A DNA stretch of 64,000 bases from Caldicellulosiruptor diazotrophicus (GCF_017347585.1 NZ_AP024480.1:1014001-1078000); one strand, 5' to 3'. Positions 10,686-21,160 are shown, counted from the first letter of the stretch. The notes: generated from the letters alone by a model not told the origin. Numbers and translations: made by a program.

Positions 10686-11612
10686 TCAAACTCTTTCAAG
10701 ACATACAAAAATCATTATAGCCTTGTGAGCATGAAGTCTATTTTCTGCCTCATCAAATACCCTCGATTGCGGACCGTCTATAACCTCTGAGGTTACTTCA
10801 AACCCTCTGTATGCTGGAAGACAATGCAAGAATATCGCATCATCCTTTGCTAATTTCATAAGAGAGCTGTCTACCTGATATCCTTCAAAATCCCTTATTC
10901 TTTTTTCCTTTTCTTCTTCTTGCCCCATCGAAACCCATGTGTCTGTATAGACAACATCAGCGTCTTTTACAGCCTCTTTTGGACTATTAGTAAAGATGAC
11001 ATTACTTTTGCTCTTTTTTGCCTCATCAAGTGCAAAATCTACAACCTCTTTCTTTATTTCATAGCCGGGTGGAGTTGCAATTGCAATGTCAAGACCAAGT
11101 TTTGCTGCGCCTACCAAAAGTGTGGCTGCTACATTGTTGCCGTCTCCCACATATGCTATCTTTATATTACTGAGCCTTCCTTTTTCCTCAAAAATTGTCT
11201 GAAAATCAGCTATGATTTGGGTTGGATGATAATCATCAGTAAGACCATTTATAACTGGGATGGAAGAGTATTTTGCAAATTCTTCGACCTCTTTTTGTTC
11301 ATATGTTCTTATCACAATTAGGTCAAGGTATCGCGATAAAACCTTTGCTGTATCTTCTATTGTTTCACCTCTGCCAAGCTGAAGGTCATTTTTCCCAAGA
11401 TAGAGTGAATATCCGCCAAGCTGATGGATTCCCACTTCAAATGATACACGTGTCCTTGTTGAAGCCTTTGTAAATATAAGTCCTAGCGCTTTGTTCTTTA
11501 AATAGGGAAAGTAAAGACCTTTTTTAGCTTCTTTTTTGAGTCTGCTTGCGAGCTCAACCAAATACATAATATCTTCTTTTGAAAGGTCATTTAGATGTAG
11601 GAAATGTTTCAT
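10686..11612 (-). CDS. argF: Ornithine carbamoyltransferase
   Basis: Forms citrulline from ornithine and carbamoyl phosphate. The 308-residue protein has the carbamoyl-phosphate motif STRTRVSFE. The ornithine-specific motifs [11 protein letters not shown] and [15 protein letters not shown] separate it from aspartate transcarbamylase. The ATG lies inside the 3' end of carB (26-bp overlap) behind AAAGGATG, so translation is probably coupled. It is last in carA-carB-argF, which implies that this carbamoyl-phosphate synthetase serves arginine synthesis. An ArgR-type box upstream of carA supports this. Confidence 0.96.
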   Translation of the reverse strand: MKHFLHLNDLSKEDIMYLVELASRLKKEAKKGLYFPYLKNKALGLIFTKASTRTRVSFEVGIHQLGGYSLYLGKNDLQLGRGETIEDTAKVLSRYLDLIVIRTYEQKEVEEFAKYSSIPVINGLTDDYHPTQIIADFQTIFEEKGRLSNIKIAYVGDGNNVAATLLVGAAKLGLDIAIATPPGYEIKKEVVDFALDEAKKSKSNVIFTNSPKEAVKDADVVYTDTWVSMGQEEEKEKRIRDFEGYQVDSSLMKLAKDDAIFLHCLPAYRGFEVTSEVIDGPQSRVFDEAENRLHAHKAIMIFVCLERV

Positions 11613-14600
11613 AGCACTTCATCCTTTCATCTTTAAATAAATCATTCAGACAGTAAATATCTTTTTCAATCTCATGTAGTAGAGATAGAACGTCCACATA
11701 ATACAGTGCTGTGTCAATCGATGTCAATGTTGTGATTCCAAACTCCACAGAAAGTCTTCGCAAAACAAAACCAAACTCTTGCATTTTGTCTTTGGATGGA
11801 ATATTTATTACAAACGAGAATTTGTCTTCAAGTAGCAACTTTTGAGCGGTCTCTTTGTCTATAAACTCTACATTTAGCCCTTTTATATAATCCTTCATGC
11901 TATCTAATAGGAACACTTTGTAGTTTACTTCATATAATTTTCGTATTATCTGCTGTATAGCATCCTTTTCACTTTCAGGTGCTAAAATCAAACAACTTCC
12001 GCTTTTTACAAATTTGTAATTGGAAGATATGAAAGCTTTGTAAAGAGCAACTTTTAGGTTTTTGGAGACACCAAGAACTTCGCCGGTGGATTTCATCTCT
12101 GGTCCCAAGTATGCATCCACCTTTGATAATTTGGAAAACGAAAATACAGGAGCTTTTACTGCAAAAAAGTCTGGTTCTTTTACAAGGCCTGTTTGGTATC
12201 CCAAGTCTTTGAGCTTTTTGCCAAGTATGAGTTTAGTTGCAATCTTAATCATAGGAATTCCTGTAACCTTGCTCAAAATTGGCACAGTTCTGCTTGCGCG
12301 AGGATTTACTTCTATTACATAAACATTTTCATCTTTGTCAATTACAAATTGAATATTGAAAAGTCCTACAACTCTCAAGGCACGGGCAAGTTTTATGGTA
12401 TAATCAACAATTTTTTCTTTAACCCTTTCAGAAAGTGTATGGGGTGGGAATACTGCCATACTGTCTCCAGAATGAACACCAGCTCTTTCAATATGTTCCA
12501 TGATCCCAGGTATTAACACATCTTCTCCATCCGAGATTCCATCAACTTCTGCCTCTTTTCCAAGGATGTATTTATCGATCAAAATAGGATGCTTTATTGA
12601 TATCTCAATTGCAGCTTTGATATATTTTTCAAGTTCCTCACGGCTGTAGACAATCTCCATTGCCCTTCCGCCAAGAACATAAGATGGTCTTACTAGAACA
12701 GGATAGCCAATCTTTTCGGCAACCCTCACCGCATCTTCCAAGCTGTATGCAGCTCCACCGGGTGGATAAGGAATATTGAGGTTTTTGAGAAGATTCAAAA
12801 ACTTGTCTCTGTCTTCTGCAGTGTCAATGCTTTCCATAGAAGTTCCAAGGATCTTCACACCGTTTTTTGCAAGGTATGAAGCCATGTTTATTGCTGTCTG
12901 TCCACCAAATTGAACAATTACACCCATTGGTTTTTCCTGTTTTATTATATCTAAAACACATTCTTTTGTAAGAGGTTCAAAAAAGAGCTTGTCTGATGTA
13001 TCAAAGTCGGTTGATACTGTCTCAGGATTGTTATTGATGATTATAGCTTCAACTCCTTCTTCTTTTAATGCAAATATTGAATGAACACAGCAATAATCAA
13101 ATTCAATTCCCTGACCAATTCGAATTGGTCCTGAACCAATTACAATTGCTTTAGGCTTTGAACTTACAACTAAGTCAGTTTCTTTTTCGTATGTGGAATA
13201 AAAATATGGTGTTTTTGCTTCAAACTCACCTGCACAGGTATCAACCATCTTGAAAGAAGGTTTTAGCTTACATTTCTCTCTTATTTCTATTACCTCGTCC
13301 ACGTCCTCTTTTAAAAGATTTGCAATGTAAGAGTCACCAAACCCAAGTCTTTTAGCATTTTGTAAAAGGTCATATGGCAGTGATTCTATGTCATATTTTT
13401 TGAGCTGTTTTGACATATCAACTATGTTTTTGAACTTTTCTATAAAGAAGTAATCAATCTTGCTGAGGTCTGAGATGAACTTGCAATCATAATTTCGGGA
13501 AAGAGCTTCGCATATTGCGAAAACTCTCTCATCGTTTGGAGTTTTTATATACTCTAAAAGCTCACTATCTGCCATCTCTTCGAATTTTTTAAGCCCAAGC
13601 TGGTAGTTAATCTTAACATCCAGTGAATCTATTGCTTTCAAAAACGCTTCTTCAAATGTTCTTCCAATTGCCATGACCTCGCCAGTTGACTTCATCTGTG
13701 TACCAAGACGTCTGTCTGCCTTTTCAAACTTATCAAAAGGCCATCTTGGCACTTTTACAACAACATAGTCTATAGACGGTTCAAAGCTTGCATATGTGTT
13801 TTGGGTGATAGGATTTATTATTTCGTCAAGTGTAAGACCAATTGCTATTTTTGCAGCAATTCGAGCAATAGGGTACCCTGTTGCTTTTGATGCTAAGGCA
13901 GACGAACGGCTCACTCTTGGATTTACCTCAATTACTACATATTCCATGCTGTTCGGATTTAGTGCAAACTGGACATTACATCCGCCCTCAATTTTAAGAC
14001 TTCTTATTATGTTTAAAGAAGCACTTCGAAGCATTTGATACTCTTTATCAGAAAGAGTTTGGGATGGGGCAACAACAATACTGTCACCTGTGTGTATTCC
14101 CACAGGGTCTATGTTTTCCATATTGCACACTGTAATGCAATTGTCATTGCTGTCTCTCATGACCTCATATTCTATTTCTTTCCATCCAAGAACACTCTGT
14201 TCAATCAATACTTGATGAATTAAAGAAAGTTTTAATCCTTTGCTTGCAATGTATCTTAGTTCATCTTCACTGTAAGCAATTCCACCGCCTGTGCCGCCAA
14301 GGGTATAGGCAGGGCGAACAATAACAGGGTATCCAACTTCTCTTGCGAATTCTACAGCTTCTTGTACAGAGTGTGCTATGATGCTTTTTGGCACAGGTTC
14401 TCCAATTTCAATCATGGTCTTTTTGAAAAGTTCCCTGTCTTCTGCCTTTTTAATTGTTTCAAGCGATGTACCAAGAAGAGAAACTCCGTACTTTTCCAAA
14501 ATTCCTGCTTCGGCAAGCTCAAATGCCATATTGAGCGCTGTCTGACCACCAAGCCCAGCCAAAAGGCCCTGTGGTCTTTCTTTTTTAATTATTTCTTCAA

Positions 14601-14820
14601 TATAATCAACTGAGATTGGTTCAATATATACCCTGTCAGCAATTTCTGTATCAGTCATGATTGTAGCAGGGTTGGAATTTACAAGCACAACTTCTATTCC
14701 TTCTTCTTTTAAAGCACGGCAGGCCTGAGTTCCTGAATAGTCAAACTCAGCAGCCTGCCCAATTACTATTGGACCGGAGCCTATTATTAAAACCTTTTTT
14801 ATGTCCTTTCTCTTTGGCAT
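11587..14820 (-). CDS. carB: Carbamoyl-phosphate synthase large subunit
   Basis: Makes carbamoyl phosphate from bicarbonate, ammonia and two ATP. The 1077-residue protein has two homologous ATP-grasp halves. The first begins [23 protein letters not shown], and the second repeats this as [20 protein letters not shown] near residue 555. A C-terminal MGS-like allosteric domain follows (about 935-1077). Length is normal. It starts 6 bp after carA, and its 3' end overlaps argF by 26 bp. This is a complete gene in an arginine-type carAB-argF operon. Confidence 0.98.
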   Translation of the reverse strand: MPKRKDIKKVLIIGSGPIVIGQAAEFDYSGTQACRALKEEGIEVVLVNSNPATIMTDTEIADRVYIEPISVDYIEEIIKKERPQGLLAGLGGQTALNMAFELAEAGILEKYGVSLLGTSLETIKKAEDRELFKKTMIEIGEPVPKSIIAHSVQEAVEFAREVGYPVIVRPAYTLGGTGGGIAYSEDELRYIASKGLKLSLIHQVLIEQSVLGWKEIEYEVMRDSNDNCITVCNMENIDPVGIHTGDSIVVAPSQTLSDKEYQMLRSASLNIIRSLKIEGGCNVQFALNPNSMEYVVIEVNPRVSRSSALASKATGYPIARIAAKIAIGLTLDEIINPITQNTYASFEPSIDYVVVKVPRWPFDKFEKADRRLGTQMKSTGEVMAIGRTFEEAFLKAIDSLDVKINYQLGLKKFEEMADSELLEYIKTPNDERVFAICEALSRNYDCKFISDLSKIDYFFIEKFKNIVDMSKQLKKYDIESLPYDLLQNAKRLGFGDSYIANLLKEDVDEVIEIREKCKLKPSFKMVDTCAGEFEAKTPYFYSTYEKETDLVVSSKPKAIVIGSGPIRIGQGIEFDYCCVHSIFALKEEGVEAIIINNNPETVSTDFDTSDKLFFEPLTKECVLDIIKQEKPMGVIVQFGGQTAINMASYLAKNGVKILGTSMESIDTAEDRDKFLNLLKNLNIPYPPGGAAYSLEDAVRVAEKIGYPVLVRPSYVLGGRAMEIVYSREELEKYIKAAIEISIKHPILIDKYILGKEAEVDGISDGEDVLIPGIMEHIERAGVHSGDSMAVFPPHTLSERVKEKIVDYTIKLARALRVVGLFNIQFVIDKDENVYVIEVNPRASRTVPILSKVTGIPMIKIATKLILGKKLKDLGYQTGLVKEPDFFAVKAPVFSFSKLSKVDAYLGPEMKSTGEVLGVSKNLKVALYKAFISSNYKFVKSGSCLILAPESEKDAIQQIIRKLYEVNYKVFLLDSMKDYIKGLNVEFIDKETAQKLLLEDKFSFVINIPSKDKMQEFGFVLRRLSVEFGITTLTSIDTALYYVDVLSLLHEIEKDIYCLNDLFKDERMKCYETFPTSK

Positions 14821-14826
14821 CTTTTT

Positions 14827-15897
14827 CTACACTCCATTCAAAAGCTTAGTAAATTGGTCAAATATATATTTTGAGTCATGTGGACCTGGGCTTGCCTCAG
14901 GATGGTATTGAACAGATACTATTGGCAAATCAAGATGAACAAACCCCTCAACAGTTTTATCATTTACATTTATATGTGTGATTTTTATTTTTTCATATTC
15001 TTTATATTCAATTGCATAGTTGTGGTTCTGTGAGGTTATATAAACCTTTCCGGAAATCAAGTCTTTAACCGGGTGATTTCCTCCATGGTGACCAAATTTC
15101 AGCTTATATGTCTTAAGTCCTAAACACAAACCCAAAAGTTGATGGCCAAGGCAAATTCCAAGAATAGGTTTCTTTAACTCAATTATTTGTTTCAAAGTAG
15201 AGAAGATTTCTTCTAAATCAACAGGGTCACCCGGTCCATTTGAGAATACAAACCCTTCTGGATTTATTTTCATTATTTGGCTAAGTGAGCTATTATATGG
15301 AAATACATACAAATCAAGACCTCTTTTTGAAAGTTCTCTCAAGATATTTTGCTTTATTCCAAAATCCAAAACAGCAACCCTCTTGCCACTGCCTTCAATT
15401 CTATATACCTGAGTGGTTGAAACTTCTTTTACCAAAGATGGCTTTTGTTTTTTATACTCAAATATTTTGCTCTGGAGAACCTCTTTATTATCGGTCTCTG
15501 TTGAGATTATGCCAAGCATTGAACCTTTATTGCGTATGTGTTCTGTTATAGCTCGTGTATCTACACCCTCAATTGCTACAATATTATTTTCTTTTAAATA
15601 TTCATGCAATGTCTTCTGAGCTCTGAAATTTGAAGGCGTTTTACATGCTTCTCTGACAATAAAACCTTCAACATGAGGTTTGTATGACTCCACATCTTCA
15701 CTATTTATTCCGTAATTGCCTATAAGGGGGTATGTCATTGTAACAATCTGGCCATTGTAAGAAGGATCAGTCAGCACCTCTTGGTATCCTGTCATGCATG
15801 TATTGAATACAATTTCACCAATTGTTTCGCCTTCACTGCCAAGTGAAATTCCTTCAAATGTCAGCCCGTCTTCTAAAACAAGTACCGCCTTTTTCAT
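14827..15897 (-). CDS. carA: Carbamoyl-phosphate synthase small subunit (glutaminase)
   Basis: Hydrolyses glutamine and channels ammonia to CarB. The N-terminal CPSase domain (KAVLVLEDGLTFEGISLG) is followed by a class I glutamine amidotransferase domain with the nucleophile motif GICLGHQLLGLCLG and the downstream VQYHPEASPGP. An ATG at 15903 is in frame but sits one base from the AAGGAG site. The second ATG at 15897 has a 7-base spacing and is the likelier start. It is first in the carA-carB-argF operon. Confidence 0.96.
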   Translation of the reverse strand: MKKAVLVLEDGLTFEGISLGSEGETIGEIVFNTCMTGYQEVLTDPSYNGQIVTMTYPLIGNYGINSEDVESYKPHVEGFIVREACKTPSNFRAQKTLHEYLKENNIVAIEGVDTRAITEHIRNKGSMLGIISTETDNKEVLQSKIFEYKKQKPSLVKEVSTTQVYRIEGSGKRVAVLDFGIKQNILRELSKRGLDLYVFPYNSSLSQIMKINPEGFVFSNGPGDPVDLEEIFSTLKQIIELKKPILGICLGHQLLGLCLGLKTYKLKFGHHGGNHPVKDLISGKVYITSQNHNYAIEYKEYEKIKITHINVNDKTVEGFVHLDLPIVSVQYHPEASPGPHDSKYIFDQFTKLLNGV

Positions 15898-15980
15898 TTC
15901 CATTCTCCTTCTTGAGCATTTTTAAATAAAAGCGTACCAAAATATTAGCTTAAGTTCAATACTAAAAAGTTGTCAATTAA

Positions 15981-16009
15981 ATTATAAACCAAAATGAATA
16001 AAAATACAA
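15981..16009 (-). promoter_or_regulatory. Putative carA promoter
   Basis: On the minus strand TTGTAT (16004-16009) and TATAAT (near 15981-15986) are separated by 17 bp, about 85 bp upstream of the carA start. The -35 lies inside the ARG box. Confidence 0.5.
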
Positions 16010-16010
16010 T
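15994..16010. promoter_or_regulatory. ArgR/AhrC operator (ARG box) upstream of carA
   Basis: The plus strand reads ATGAATAAAAATACAAT, which matches the Bacillus AhrC/ArgR box consensus almost exactly. It overlaps the -35 element of the putative minus-strand carA promoter. This predicts arginine repression of carA-carB-argF. The identification is by motif only. Confidence 0.65.
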
Positions 16011-16023
16011 ATCGAATTTATTT

Positions 16024-17859
16024 TTATTCGAAGTCTACATTGTAAGTTTTTATCCAAAAATCAAGCTGGATAATATATCCAAAAAACTGTGGGAGAGTCA
16101 TTAGTTGGCCAAACCAAGGTTTATCTGAGGGGAAAAATTCTTTTTCTGTTATGTTTTCCAAGTAAGTTTTATCTATTATCTCAAATATAGGAGAGTTATT
16201 TTTTATAATCTCTAAAACCTTTTGCTTTGTTTTTTTGAGATACTCGGGATTATAGGTTTTAGGATAAGGGCTTTTTTTACGATTCTTTATTTCATTAGGA
16301 ATAATTTCTTCAAATGAGCGTCTTAAAAGGCCTTTTTCAATATTTTCGAGATATTTAATCTTCCAAGGAACATTGTATAAAAGTTCTACAATTCTATAAT
16401 CAGCAAATGGAACTCTTACCTCCAAAGAATTTGCCATGCTCATCCTATCTTTTCTATTTAAAAGCGTTACCATAAACCACTTAACATTCAAATAGTACAA
16501 AATTCTATGTTTTACATCTTCCTGAGAGTCACTATCAAGATAGTTTACTTTTTCAACCGACTCTTTGTATCTTGAATTAACATACTCTTCAAGCTCAGAT
16601 TTTGAATATTTTTTCGACAGAAGATTTTTTCTAAATTCTAATGAAGGTGACCATGGAAATGTTTCAAAATTTTTGTAATCGTCTCTCCAATACCAAGGAT
16701 ATCCGCCAAAAATCTCGTCAGCACACTCACCCGATAGGGCAACCTTTGCATATTTTCTCACTTCATTTGTAAACAAGAGAAGTGATGAGTCAATGTCAGC
16801 CATGCCAGGAAGGTCATTTGCAACTGTGGCAAGGGAGAGGGCATTGCATAAGAGTTCATTGTCAATTTCAACTACAATGTGGTCTGTTCCTATACTTTTT
16901 GAAGCTATCTTAGCATAGGTGCTGTCTAAGGTGGGTTGATACTGATTGAATTTATAATATTTTGCGTTATCTTTATAATCAACAGAAAAACTTTTTAATC
17001 TTTTCCCTTCTTTTCTTAACTGGTTAGCAGAAATAGCTGTGATAATGGTTGAATCCAGCCCACCTGACAGAAAGCAGCATATTTCAAAGTCGGAAACAAG
17101 TTGTCTTGTTATTGCATCTGTGACAAGGTTTTTAACTATTTCAATGGTCTCATCTACAGTGTTGTCAAACCTTTCTGGTTTTAAATGCCAATATTCTTTT
17201 ATTTCATATTTATTTTCGTTGTATATTACATAATGTGCAGGAGGAAGTTCTATGATATCTTTGAAAATTGCTGAAAATGGAGACCTAGCAGGGCAAAGAC
17301 CTATAAGCTCAAAAATACCCTCTTTATTGACCTTAGTAGATATTAAAGGATGCTTTAGAAGAGCTTTTATTTCTGAACCAAAAATAAAGTTGCCATTTTT
17401 AAAGGAGAAAAATAGCGGTTTTACTCCTAAATGGTCACGAGCTATAAAAAGTTCGTTTTTGGTTTCATTGAAAACTGCAAAAGCAAATATACCATTTAGA
17501 TATTTCACGCATTCTTCTTTCCATTGAATGTAAGAGGTCAACACAACTTCGGTATCAGAGTATGAACTGAAGTGATGCCCTAAGCTTTGAAGCATTGACC
17601 GAAGTTCTTGAGTGTTGTAAAGCTCACCGTTATAGACTATAATGAATTTTTCTTGACCATGAAATTTAATCATTGGCTGTTTGCCACCCTCAGGGTCTAT
17701 AATAGTGAGTCTTTTGTGCCCGAGCAGAGCATGTTTAGTGACGTAGTAATCTTCTTCATCAGGTCCGCGATGACTAAGTGCATCAGTCATCCTTATTATT
17801 ACATCGCGAAAGTTAGAAATGTCTGAGCTAAAACATACCCATCCACTAAATCCGCACAT
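16024..17859 (-). CDS. asnB: Asparagine synthetase (glutamine-hydrolysing), AsnB type
   Basis: Makes asparagine from aspartate, glutamine and ATP. The 611-residue protein begins MCGFSGWVC, so Cys2 is available as the N-terminal glutaminase nucleophile. The glutaminase domain is about 1-210. The C-terminal ATP-pyrophosphatase domain carries CFLSGGLDSTIITA and ALSGECADEIFGGYPWYW. Length is normal for Gram-positive AsnB. The gene ends only 14 bp before the ARG box of carA, on the same strand. I see no T-box or attenuator in its short leader. Confidence 0.94.
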   Translation of the reverse strand: MCGFSGWVCFSSDISNFRDVIIRMTDALSHRGPDEEDYYVTKHALLGHKRLTIIDPEGGKQPMIKFHGQEKFIIVYNGELYNTQELRSMLQSLGHHFSSYSDTEVVLTSYIQWKEECVKYLNGIFAFAVFNETKNELFIARDHLGVKPLFFSFKNGNFIFGSEIKALLKHPLISTKVNKEGIFELIGLCPARSPFSAIFKDIIELPPAHYVIYNENKYEIKEYWHLKPERFDNTVDETIEIVKNLVTDAITRQLVSDFEICCFLSGGLDSTIITAISANQLRKEGKRLKSFSVDYKDNAKYYKFNQYQPTLDSTYAKIASKSIGTDHIVVEIDNELLCNALSLATVANDLPGMADIDSSLLLFTNEVRKYAKVALSGECADEIFGGYPWYWRDDYKNFETFPWSPSLEFRKNLLSKKYSKSELEEYVNSRYKESVEKVNYLDSDSQEDVKHRILYYLNVKWFMVTLLNRKDRMSMANSLEVRVPFADYRIVELLYNVPWKIKYLENIEKGLLRRSFEEIIPNEIKNRKKSPYPKTYNPEYLKKTKQKVLEIIKNNSPIFEIIDKTYLENITEKEFFPSDKPWFGQLMTLPQFFGYIIQLDFWIKTYNVDFE

Positions 17860-17939
17860 TTTTTCACAACAAATTTTAGAATTTCAGTATCAATATATTA
17901 AGCAAAAGGTAAGATGGTGAATAATGATGTTTTGGGTTA

Positions 17940-17968
17940 TTGACATATCAATTTAGATGGTTTATAAT
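17940..17968 (+). promoter_or_regulatory. Consensus promoter for tRNA-Ser
   Basis: TTGACA (17940-17945) and TATAAT (17963-17968) have a 17-bp spacer, which is a perfect sigma-A promoter. It lies 32 bp upstream of the tRNA. Confidence 0.85.
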
Positions 17969-17999
17969 AAATCTTGCGCTAGAAAAAGAAGATTTTAGC

Positions 18000-18091
18000 G
18001 GAAGGGTGTCCGAGTGGTTTAAGGAGCTGGTCTTGAAAACCAGTGACCCGCGTGAAGCGGGCCGTGGGTTCGAATCCCACCCCTTCCGCCA
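18000..18091 (+). tRNA. tRNA-Ser (anticodon UGA)
   Basis: A class II tRNA with acceptor GGAAGGG/CCCTTCC, anticodon arm CTGGT-CTTGAAA-ACCAG (TGA at 18034-18036), a long variable arm (CCCGC/GCGGG), a T-arm with GGTTCGAATCC and an encoded CCA (18089-18091). Confidence 0.97.
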
Positions 18092-18183
18092 TTTAATTTT
18101 TAATTGGAATTTTTATTTTACTGCTACAAAAGTGCTTGCAAGTTTTTTGATACATAGTGTAATATTATAATTGAGCAGGTTTT

Positions 18184-18213
18184 AAGGACCATGAAGAAAT
18201 ATGGTCTTTTTTT
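18184..18213 (+). terminator. Intrinsic terminator between tRNA-Ser and ispE
   Basis: AAGGACCAT/ATGGTCTTT (one GU pair) around an 8-base loop, followed by a run of seven or more T. It probably ends the tRNA-Ser transcript. The rest of 18092-18366 shows no gene. Confidence 0.7.
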
Positions 18214-18366
18214 ATTACATTTCATCTTGCCGTTATAAATTGATAGAATCAATTTCCTCATATTTCTTAATATTTTGTGATAATATAGTATTTGAGACCT
18301 AATAAAAAGAATACAATATACACAATAATTCTTTGATAATTTTCATTGCGAAAGGTGTGGAATGAG

Positions 18367-19221
18367 TTGAAACTCAAAGCTTATGCGAAAATCAACTTAG
18401 CATTGGATGTACTTTCGAAAAGGGAAGATGGCTATCATGAAATAAGAACTATAATGCAAACAGTTGATTTGTATGATATAATCAATATTGAAAAGATAGA
18501 AGAAGACAGTATAATTGTAACAACTTCAAGTGAAAATATTCCAACTGACAATAAAAACCACGCATACATTGCAGCCTCTCTTGTAAAAGAGCGTTTTAAC
18601 ATAAAACAAGGTGTGAAAATACATATTGAAAAGAATATCCCGGTTTCTGCAGGCTTAGCTGGAGGAAGTACTGATGCCGCAGCAGTTTTAAAAGGTCTGA
18701 ACAAAATATTTGAGCTAAATCTTTCTGAGCAGCAGCTTATGGAAATCGGAAGAGAGATTGGAGCTGATGTTCCATTTTGTTTAGTAGGTGGCACAGCTCT
18801 TTGTGAGGGAATTGGCGAAAAGGTGATAAAGCTAAAATCAGCTCCTCAGATGAATATACTCATTGCAAAGCCAGAAGTATATGTTTCTACTCAGGCTGTA
18901 TACGAGGCGCTTGACCTTAGCAAGATAAAGAAGAGAGCAAACATAGAAGCTATGATTTCAGCAATAGAAGAGGGTAATATAAAAGAGATAGCAAAAAACC
19001 TTTGCAACATTTTAGAGGTAGTTACAGTAAATCAATATCCAGTTATAAATAAAGTCAAGGACATTATGAGAAATAACAATGCTCTTGGAACTGTTATGAC
19101 AGGAAGTGGTCCGGCTGTGTTTGGAATTTTTGGCAACAAGTATGATGCTTTAAAAGCTGCAGAGAGGCTTAAAGTATTCATAAAAGAAATTATATTGACT
19201 ACAACGTGTGAAGGTAACTGA
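18367..19221 (+). CDS. ispE: 4-diphosphocytidyl-2-C-methyl-D-erythritol kinase
   Basis: GHMP kinase of the non-mevalonate isoprenoid pathway. The N-terminal segment is LKLKAYAKINLALDVLSKREDGYHE, and the ATP loop PVSAGLAGGSTDAAAVL (about 88-104) is typical of the family. The C-terminal motif is MTGSGPAVFGIF. An upstream TTG (18346) would put the Shine-Dalgarno inside the gene. The TTG at 18367 lies 6-8 bases after AAAGGTGTGG and gives MKLKAYAKIN, so it is preferred (284 residues). The partner ispD is about 15 kb away at 33462. Confidence 0.95.
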   Translation: MKLKAYAKINLALDVLSKREDGYHEIRTIMQTVDLYDIINIEKIEEDSIIVTTSSENIPTDNKNHAYIAASLVKERFNIKQGVKIHIEKNIPVSAGLAGGSTDAAAVLKGLNKIFELNLSEQQLMEIGREIGADVPFCLVGGTALCEGIGEKVIKLKSAPQMNILIAKPEVYVSTQAVYEALDLSKIKKRANIEAMISAIEEGNIKEIAKNLCNILEVVTVNQYPVINKVKDIMRNNNALGTVMTGSGPAVFGIFGNKYDALKAAERLKVFIKEIILTTTCEGN

Positions 19222-19259
19222 TTTTAGTAATTTAATATTAGTAGGAGTTGTGATAAAAA

Positions 19260-19940
19260 ATGAATGAAAAGAATGAATCACATTATTTTTTAATAGAGAA
19301 TTATAAACCTCTGCGCGAGATTGTGTTTGAAAAGCTCAGGGATATGATAGTAAACGGCGATTTAAAACCTGGTGAAAGACTTATGGAGATAAAACTTGCA
19401 GAAATGCTTGGTGTTTCAAGAACTCCTATTAGAGAGGCTATAAGGAAGCTTGAACTTGAAGGGCTTGTTGTGATGCTTCCCCGAAAAGGTGCTTACGTTG
19501 CTGATATATCCAAAAAAGAAATAATGGATGTATTGGAGATACGAGCTGCTCTTGACAAGCTTGCGACAGGTCTTGCAGCCCAGCGAATGACAAAATCCGA
19601 AAAGGAACAGCTTAAAAAGGTTTTATATTCATTTGAGAAAAATTTTAAGTCTGGGAATATTGAAGGAATGATAAACGATGATATAAAGTTGCACGATTTG
19701 ATATACTTAGGGGCAAAGAATGAGAAACTCCAACATATAATAAATAACCTTCGTGAGCAGATAACCCGATTCAGGATAATATATCTTAAAGAGATTTACA
19801 GGAGAAGTGAAAATCTTTTAAAAGAACACAAAGAGATTGTAGAAGCAATTATTGGTGGAGATGTTGAAAAAGCTCAGAAGATAGCAGAAGAGCACATAAA
19901 AAATCAGGAAATAGAGCTTATTAACAGTTTAAAATCTTAA
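19260..19940 (+). CDS. GntR family transcriptional regulator (FadR/FCD subfamily)
   Basis: The 226-residue regulator has an N-terminal winged helix (about 15-80) with LKPGERLMEIKLAEMLGVSRTPIREAIRKLELEGLV. The all-alpha FCD effector domain (about 90-220) retains Asp/His positions that usually bind a metal (DDIKLHDLI, EEHIKNQE). It lies 38 bp after ispE and just before a nucleotidyltransferase. The effector cannot be read from the sequence. Clostridial genomes often have this trio together, so a local target is possible. Confidence 0.9.
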   Translation: MNEKNESHYFLIENYKPLREIVFEKLRDMIVNGDLKPGERLMEIKLAEMLGVSRTPIREAIRKLELEGLVVMLPRKGAYVADISKKEIMDVLEIRAALDKLATGLAAQRMTKSEKEQLKKVLYSFEKNFKSGNIEGMINDDIKLHDLIYLGAKNEKLQHIINNLREQITRFRIIYLKEIYRRSENLLKEHKEIVEAIIGGDVEKAQKIAEEHIKNQEIELINSLKS

Positions 19941-19956
19941 CAAAAAGGTGAATAAT

Positions 19957-20709
19957 ATGATAAATGCTGTAATACTTGCTGGATCTGATAAAAACAAATC
20001 AGGTACTCCTTATGAATGTAAGGCATTGATTAAAATTGGAGAAAAATTTTTAATAGAATATGTACTTGATGCAGTATGCAATTCCAAGCATATTTCGCGC
20101 AGGGTTGTTGTGGGTCCAGGTCAATTAAAAGAATTTTTGATTTCAAGATATCCACAGGTTGAATTTATTGAAGAAGACAATTCGATAATGAGAAATGCCA
20201 AAAAAGCGATAGAATTTTTGAACGACAACAAAAAAATTTTATTTTTAACTGCAGATCTGCCATTTATTACTGCTGAGGCAATAGATCATTTTATCGAAGA
20301 GTCAATTAAATCTGGAGCGGACATCTGTTATCCAATTGTTGAAAAGAGTGTAAATGATGAGAAATATCCTCAAATGAAAAGGACATATGGGACTGTAAAA
20401 GAAGGAACATTTACGGGGGGAAATGCTATTATAATAACTCCATCAGTATTTGAAAGGTGTTATTCACTTGCAGAAAAGCTTGTAGAAAAGCGCAAAAATC
20501 CTATTGCCATGGCACGACTAATAGGACCTACTATTTTATTGCTTTTTTTAACAAAAAGACTTTCAATCCAAAAAGTTGAAAAAAGGGTATCTAAGGTTTT
20601 CAAGGTTAAAGCTAAGGCTATTATCTCTACATATCCTGAATTGGGGCAAGATGTGGATAAAGACTCTGACCTTATGGTGGCAAAGTTATATCTTGAAAAA
20701 AAGAGGTAG
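19957..20709 (+). CDS. MobA/IspD-like nucleotidyltransferase, substrate unknown
   Basis: The 250-residue protein has an NTP-transferase Rossmann fold with an N-terminal NAVILAGSDKNKSG loop, a lysine at ALIKIG and the metal-binding LTADLPFIT. GGNAIIITPSVFERC is visible toward the middle. The Shine-Dalgarno AAAAGGTG places the start at ATG 19957; an in-frame GTG at 19948 overlaps that site. The first loop is not the strict GG(S/D)xRMG of MobA or the form in IspD, so the substrate is open. It follows the GntR gene by 16 bp. Confidence 0.8.
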   Translation: MINAVILAGSDKNKSGTPYECKALIKIGEKFLIEYVLDAVCNSKHISRRVVVGPGQLKEFLISRYPQVEFIEEDNSIMRNAKKAIEFLNDNKKILFLTADLPFITAEAIDHFIEESIKSGADICYPIVEKSVNDEKYPQMKRTYGTVKEGTFTGGNAIIITPSVFERCYSLAEKLVEKRKNPIAMARLIGPTILLLFLTKRLSIQKVEKRVSKVFKVKAKAIISTYPELGQDVDKDSDLMVAKLYLEKKR

Positions 20710-20726
20710 AATTCCGATTGAAATTG

Positions 20727-20735
20727 TGGTATAAT
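20727..20735 (+). promoter_or_regulatory. Extended -10 promoter for the DUF1858 gene
   Basis: TGGTATAAT, an extended -10 (TGnTATAAT) just after the stop of the nucleotidyltransferase gene. There is no clear -35. Confidence 0.4.
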
Positions 20736-20780
20736 ATAAAAAGTAGTGATACTTTTATCTTAAGAAGGAGGCAAATGAGA

Positions 20781-20999
20781 ATGCCAAGAATTACAACAGA
20801 TACAATAATAGCAGATGTATTGAGGATTGATAGAGGGACCATTCCAATATTTTTAAACAATGGTCTTCACTGTCTGGGTTGTCCTTCTGCTCAAGGAGAA
20901 AGCATTGAAGAGGCATGTGCGCTTCATGGAATAGATGCGCAAAAGCTTGTTGACGAGCTAAATGAGTATCTCAAAAGCAAAGGTCTTTTGGATGAATAA
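20781..20999 (+). CDS. DUF1858 domain protein
   Basis: About 72 residues with the DUF1858 layout: an N-terminal TTDTIIADVLRIDRGTIPIFLNNGLHCLGCP helix pair followed by the C-x2-C motif and a second Cys (EEACALHGID). Such proteins are often linked to hybrid-cluster or NADH-dependent redox proteins; the function is unknown. GGAGG at 20767-20771 favours ATG 20781 (9-base spacing) over ATG 20775 (3-base spacing). Longer upstream frames have no ribosome site. Confidence 0.8.
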   Translation: MPRITTDTIIADVLRIDRGTIPIFLNNGLHCLGCPSAQGESIEEACALHGIDAQKLVDELNEYLKSKGLLDE

Positions 21000-21049
21000 A
21001 AAAAGACTTTACATCTTCAACAAATCGTATTAAAATAGTAAGTGGTAGT

Positions 21050-21123
21050 GCGGGTGTAGTTCAATGGTAGAACACCAGCTTCCCAAGCTGGCAGCGTGGG
21101 TTCGATTCCCATCACCCGCTCCA
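21050..21123 (+). tRNA. tRNA-Gly (anticodon CCC)
   Basis: Acceptor GCGGGTG/CACCCGC, anticodon arm CCAGC-TTCCCAA-GCTGG with CCC at 21082-21084, T-arm GGTTCGATTCC, and encoded CCA at 21121-21123. Confidence 0.96.
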
Positions 21124-21130
21124 AATGACA

Positions 21131-21160
21131 AAAAGGGGGGGTATGCTCCCCTTTATTTTT
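21131..21160 (+). terminator. Terminator between tRNA-Gly and tRNA-Thr
   Basis: An A-tract with AAAGGGG paired to CCCCTTT, followed by ATTTTT. It lies in the 43-bp gap between the two tRNAs. Confidence 0.6.

Noticed and set aside
16024-18000. T-box riboswitch upstream of asnB
   Set aside because: The leader between asnB and tRNA-Ser is too short and shows neither the T-box sequence nor a specifier stem-terminator.
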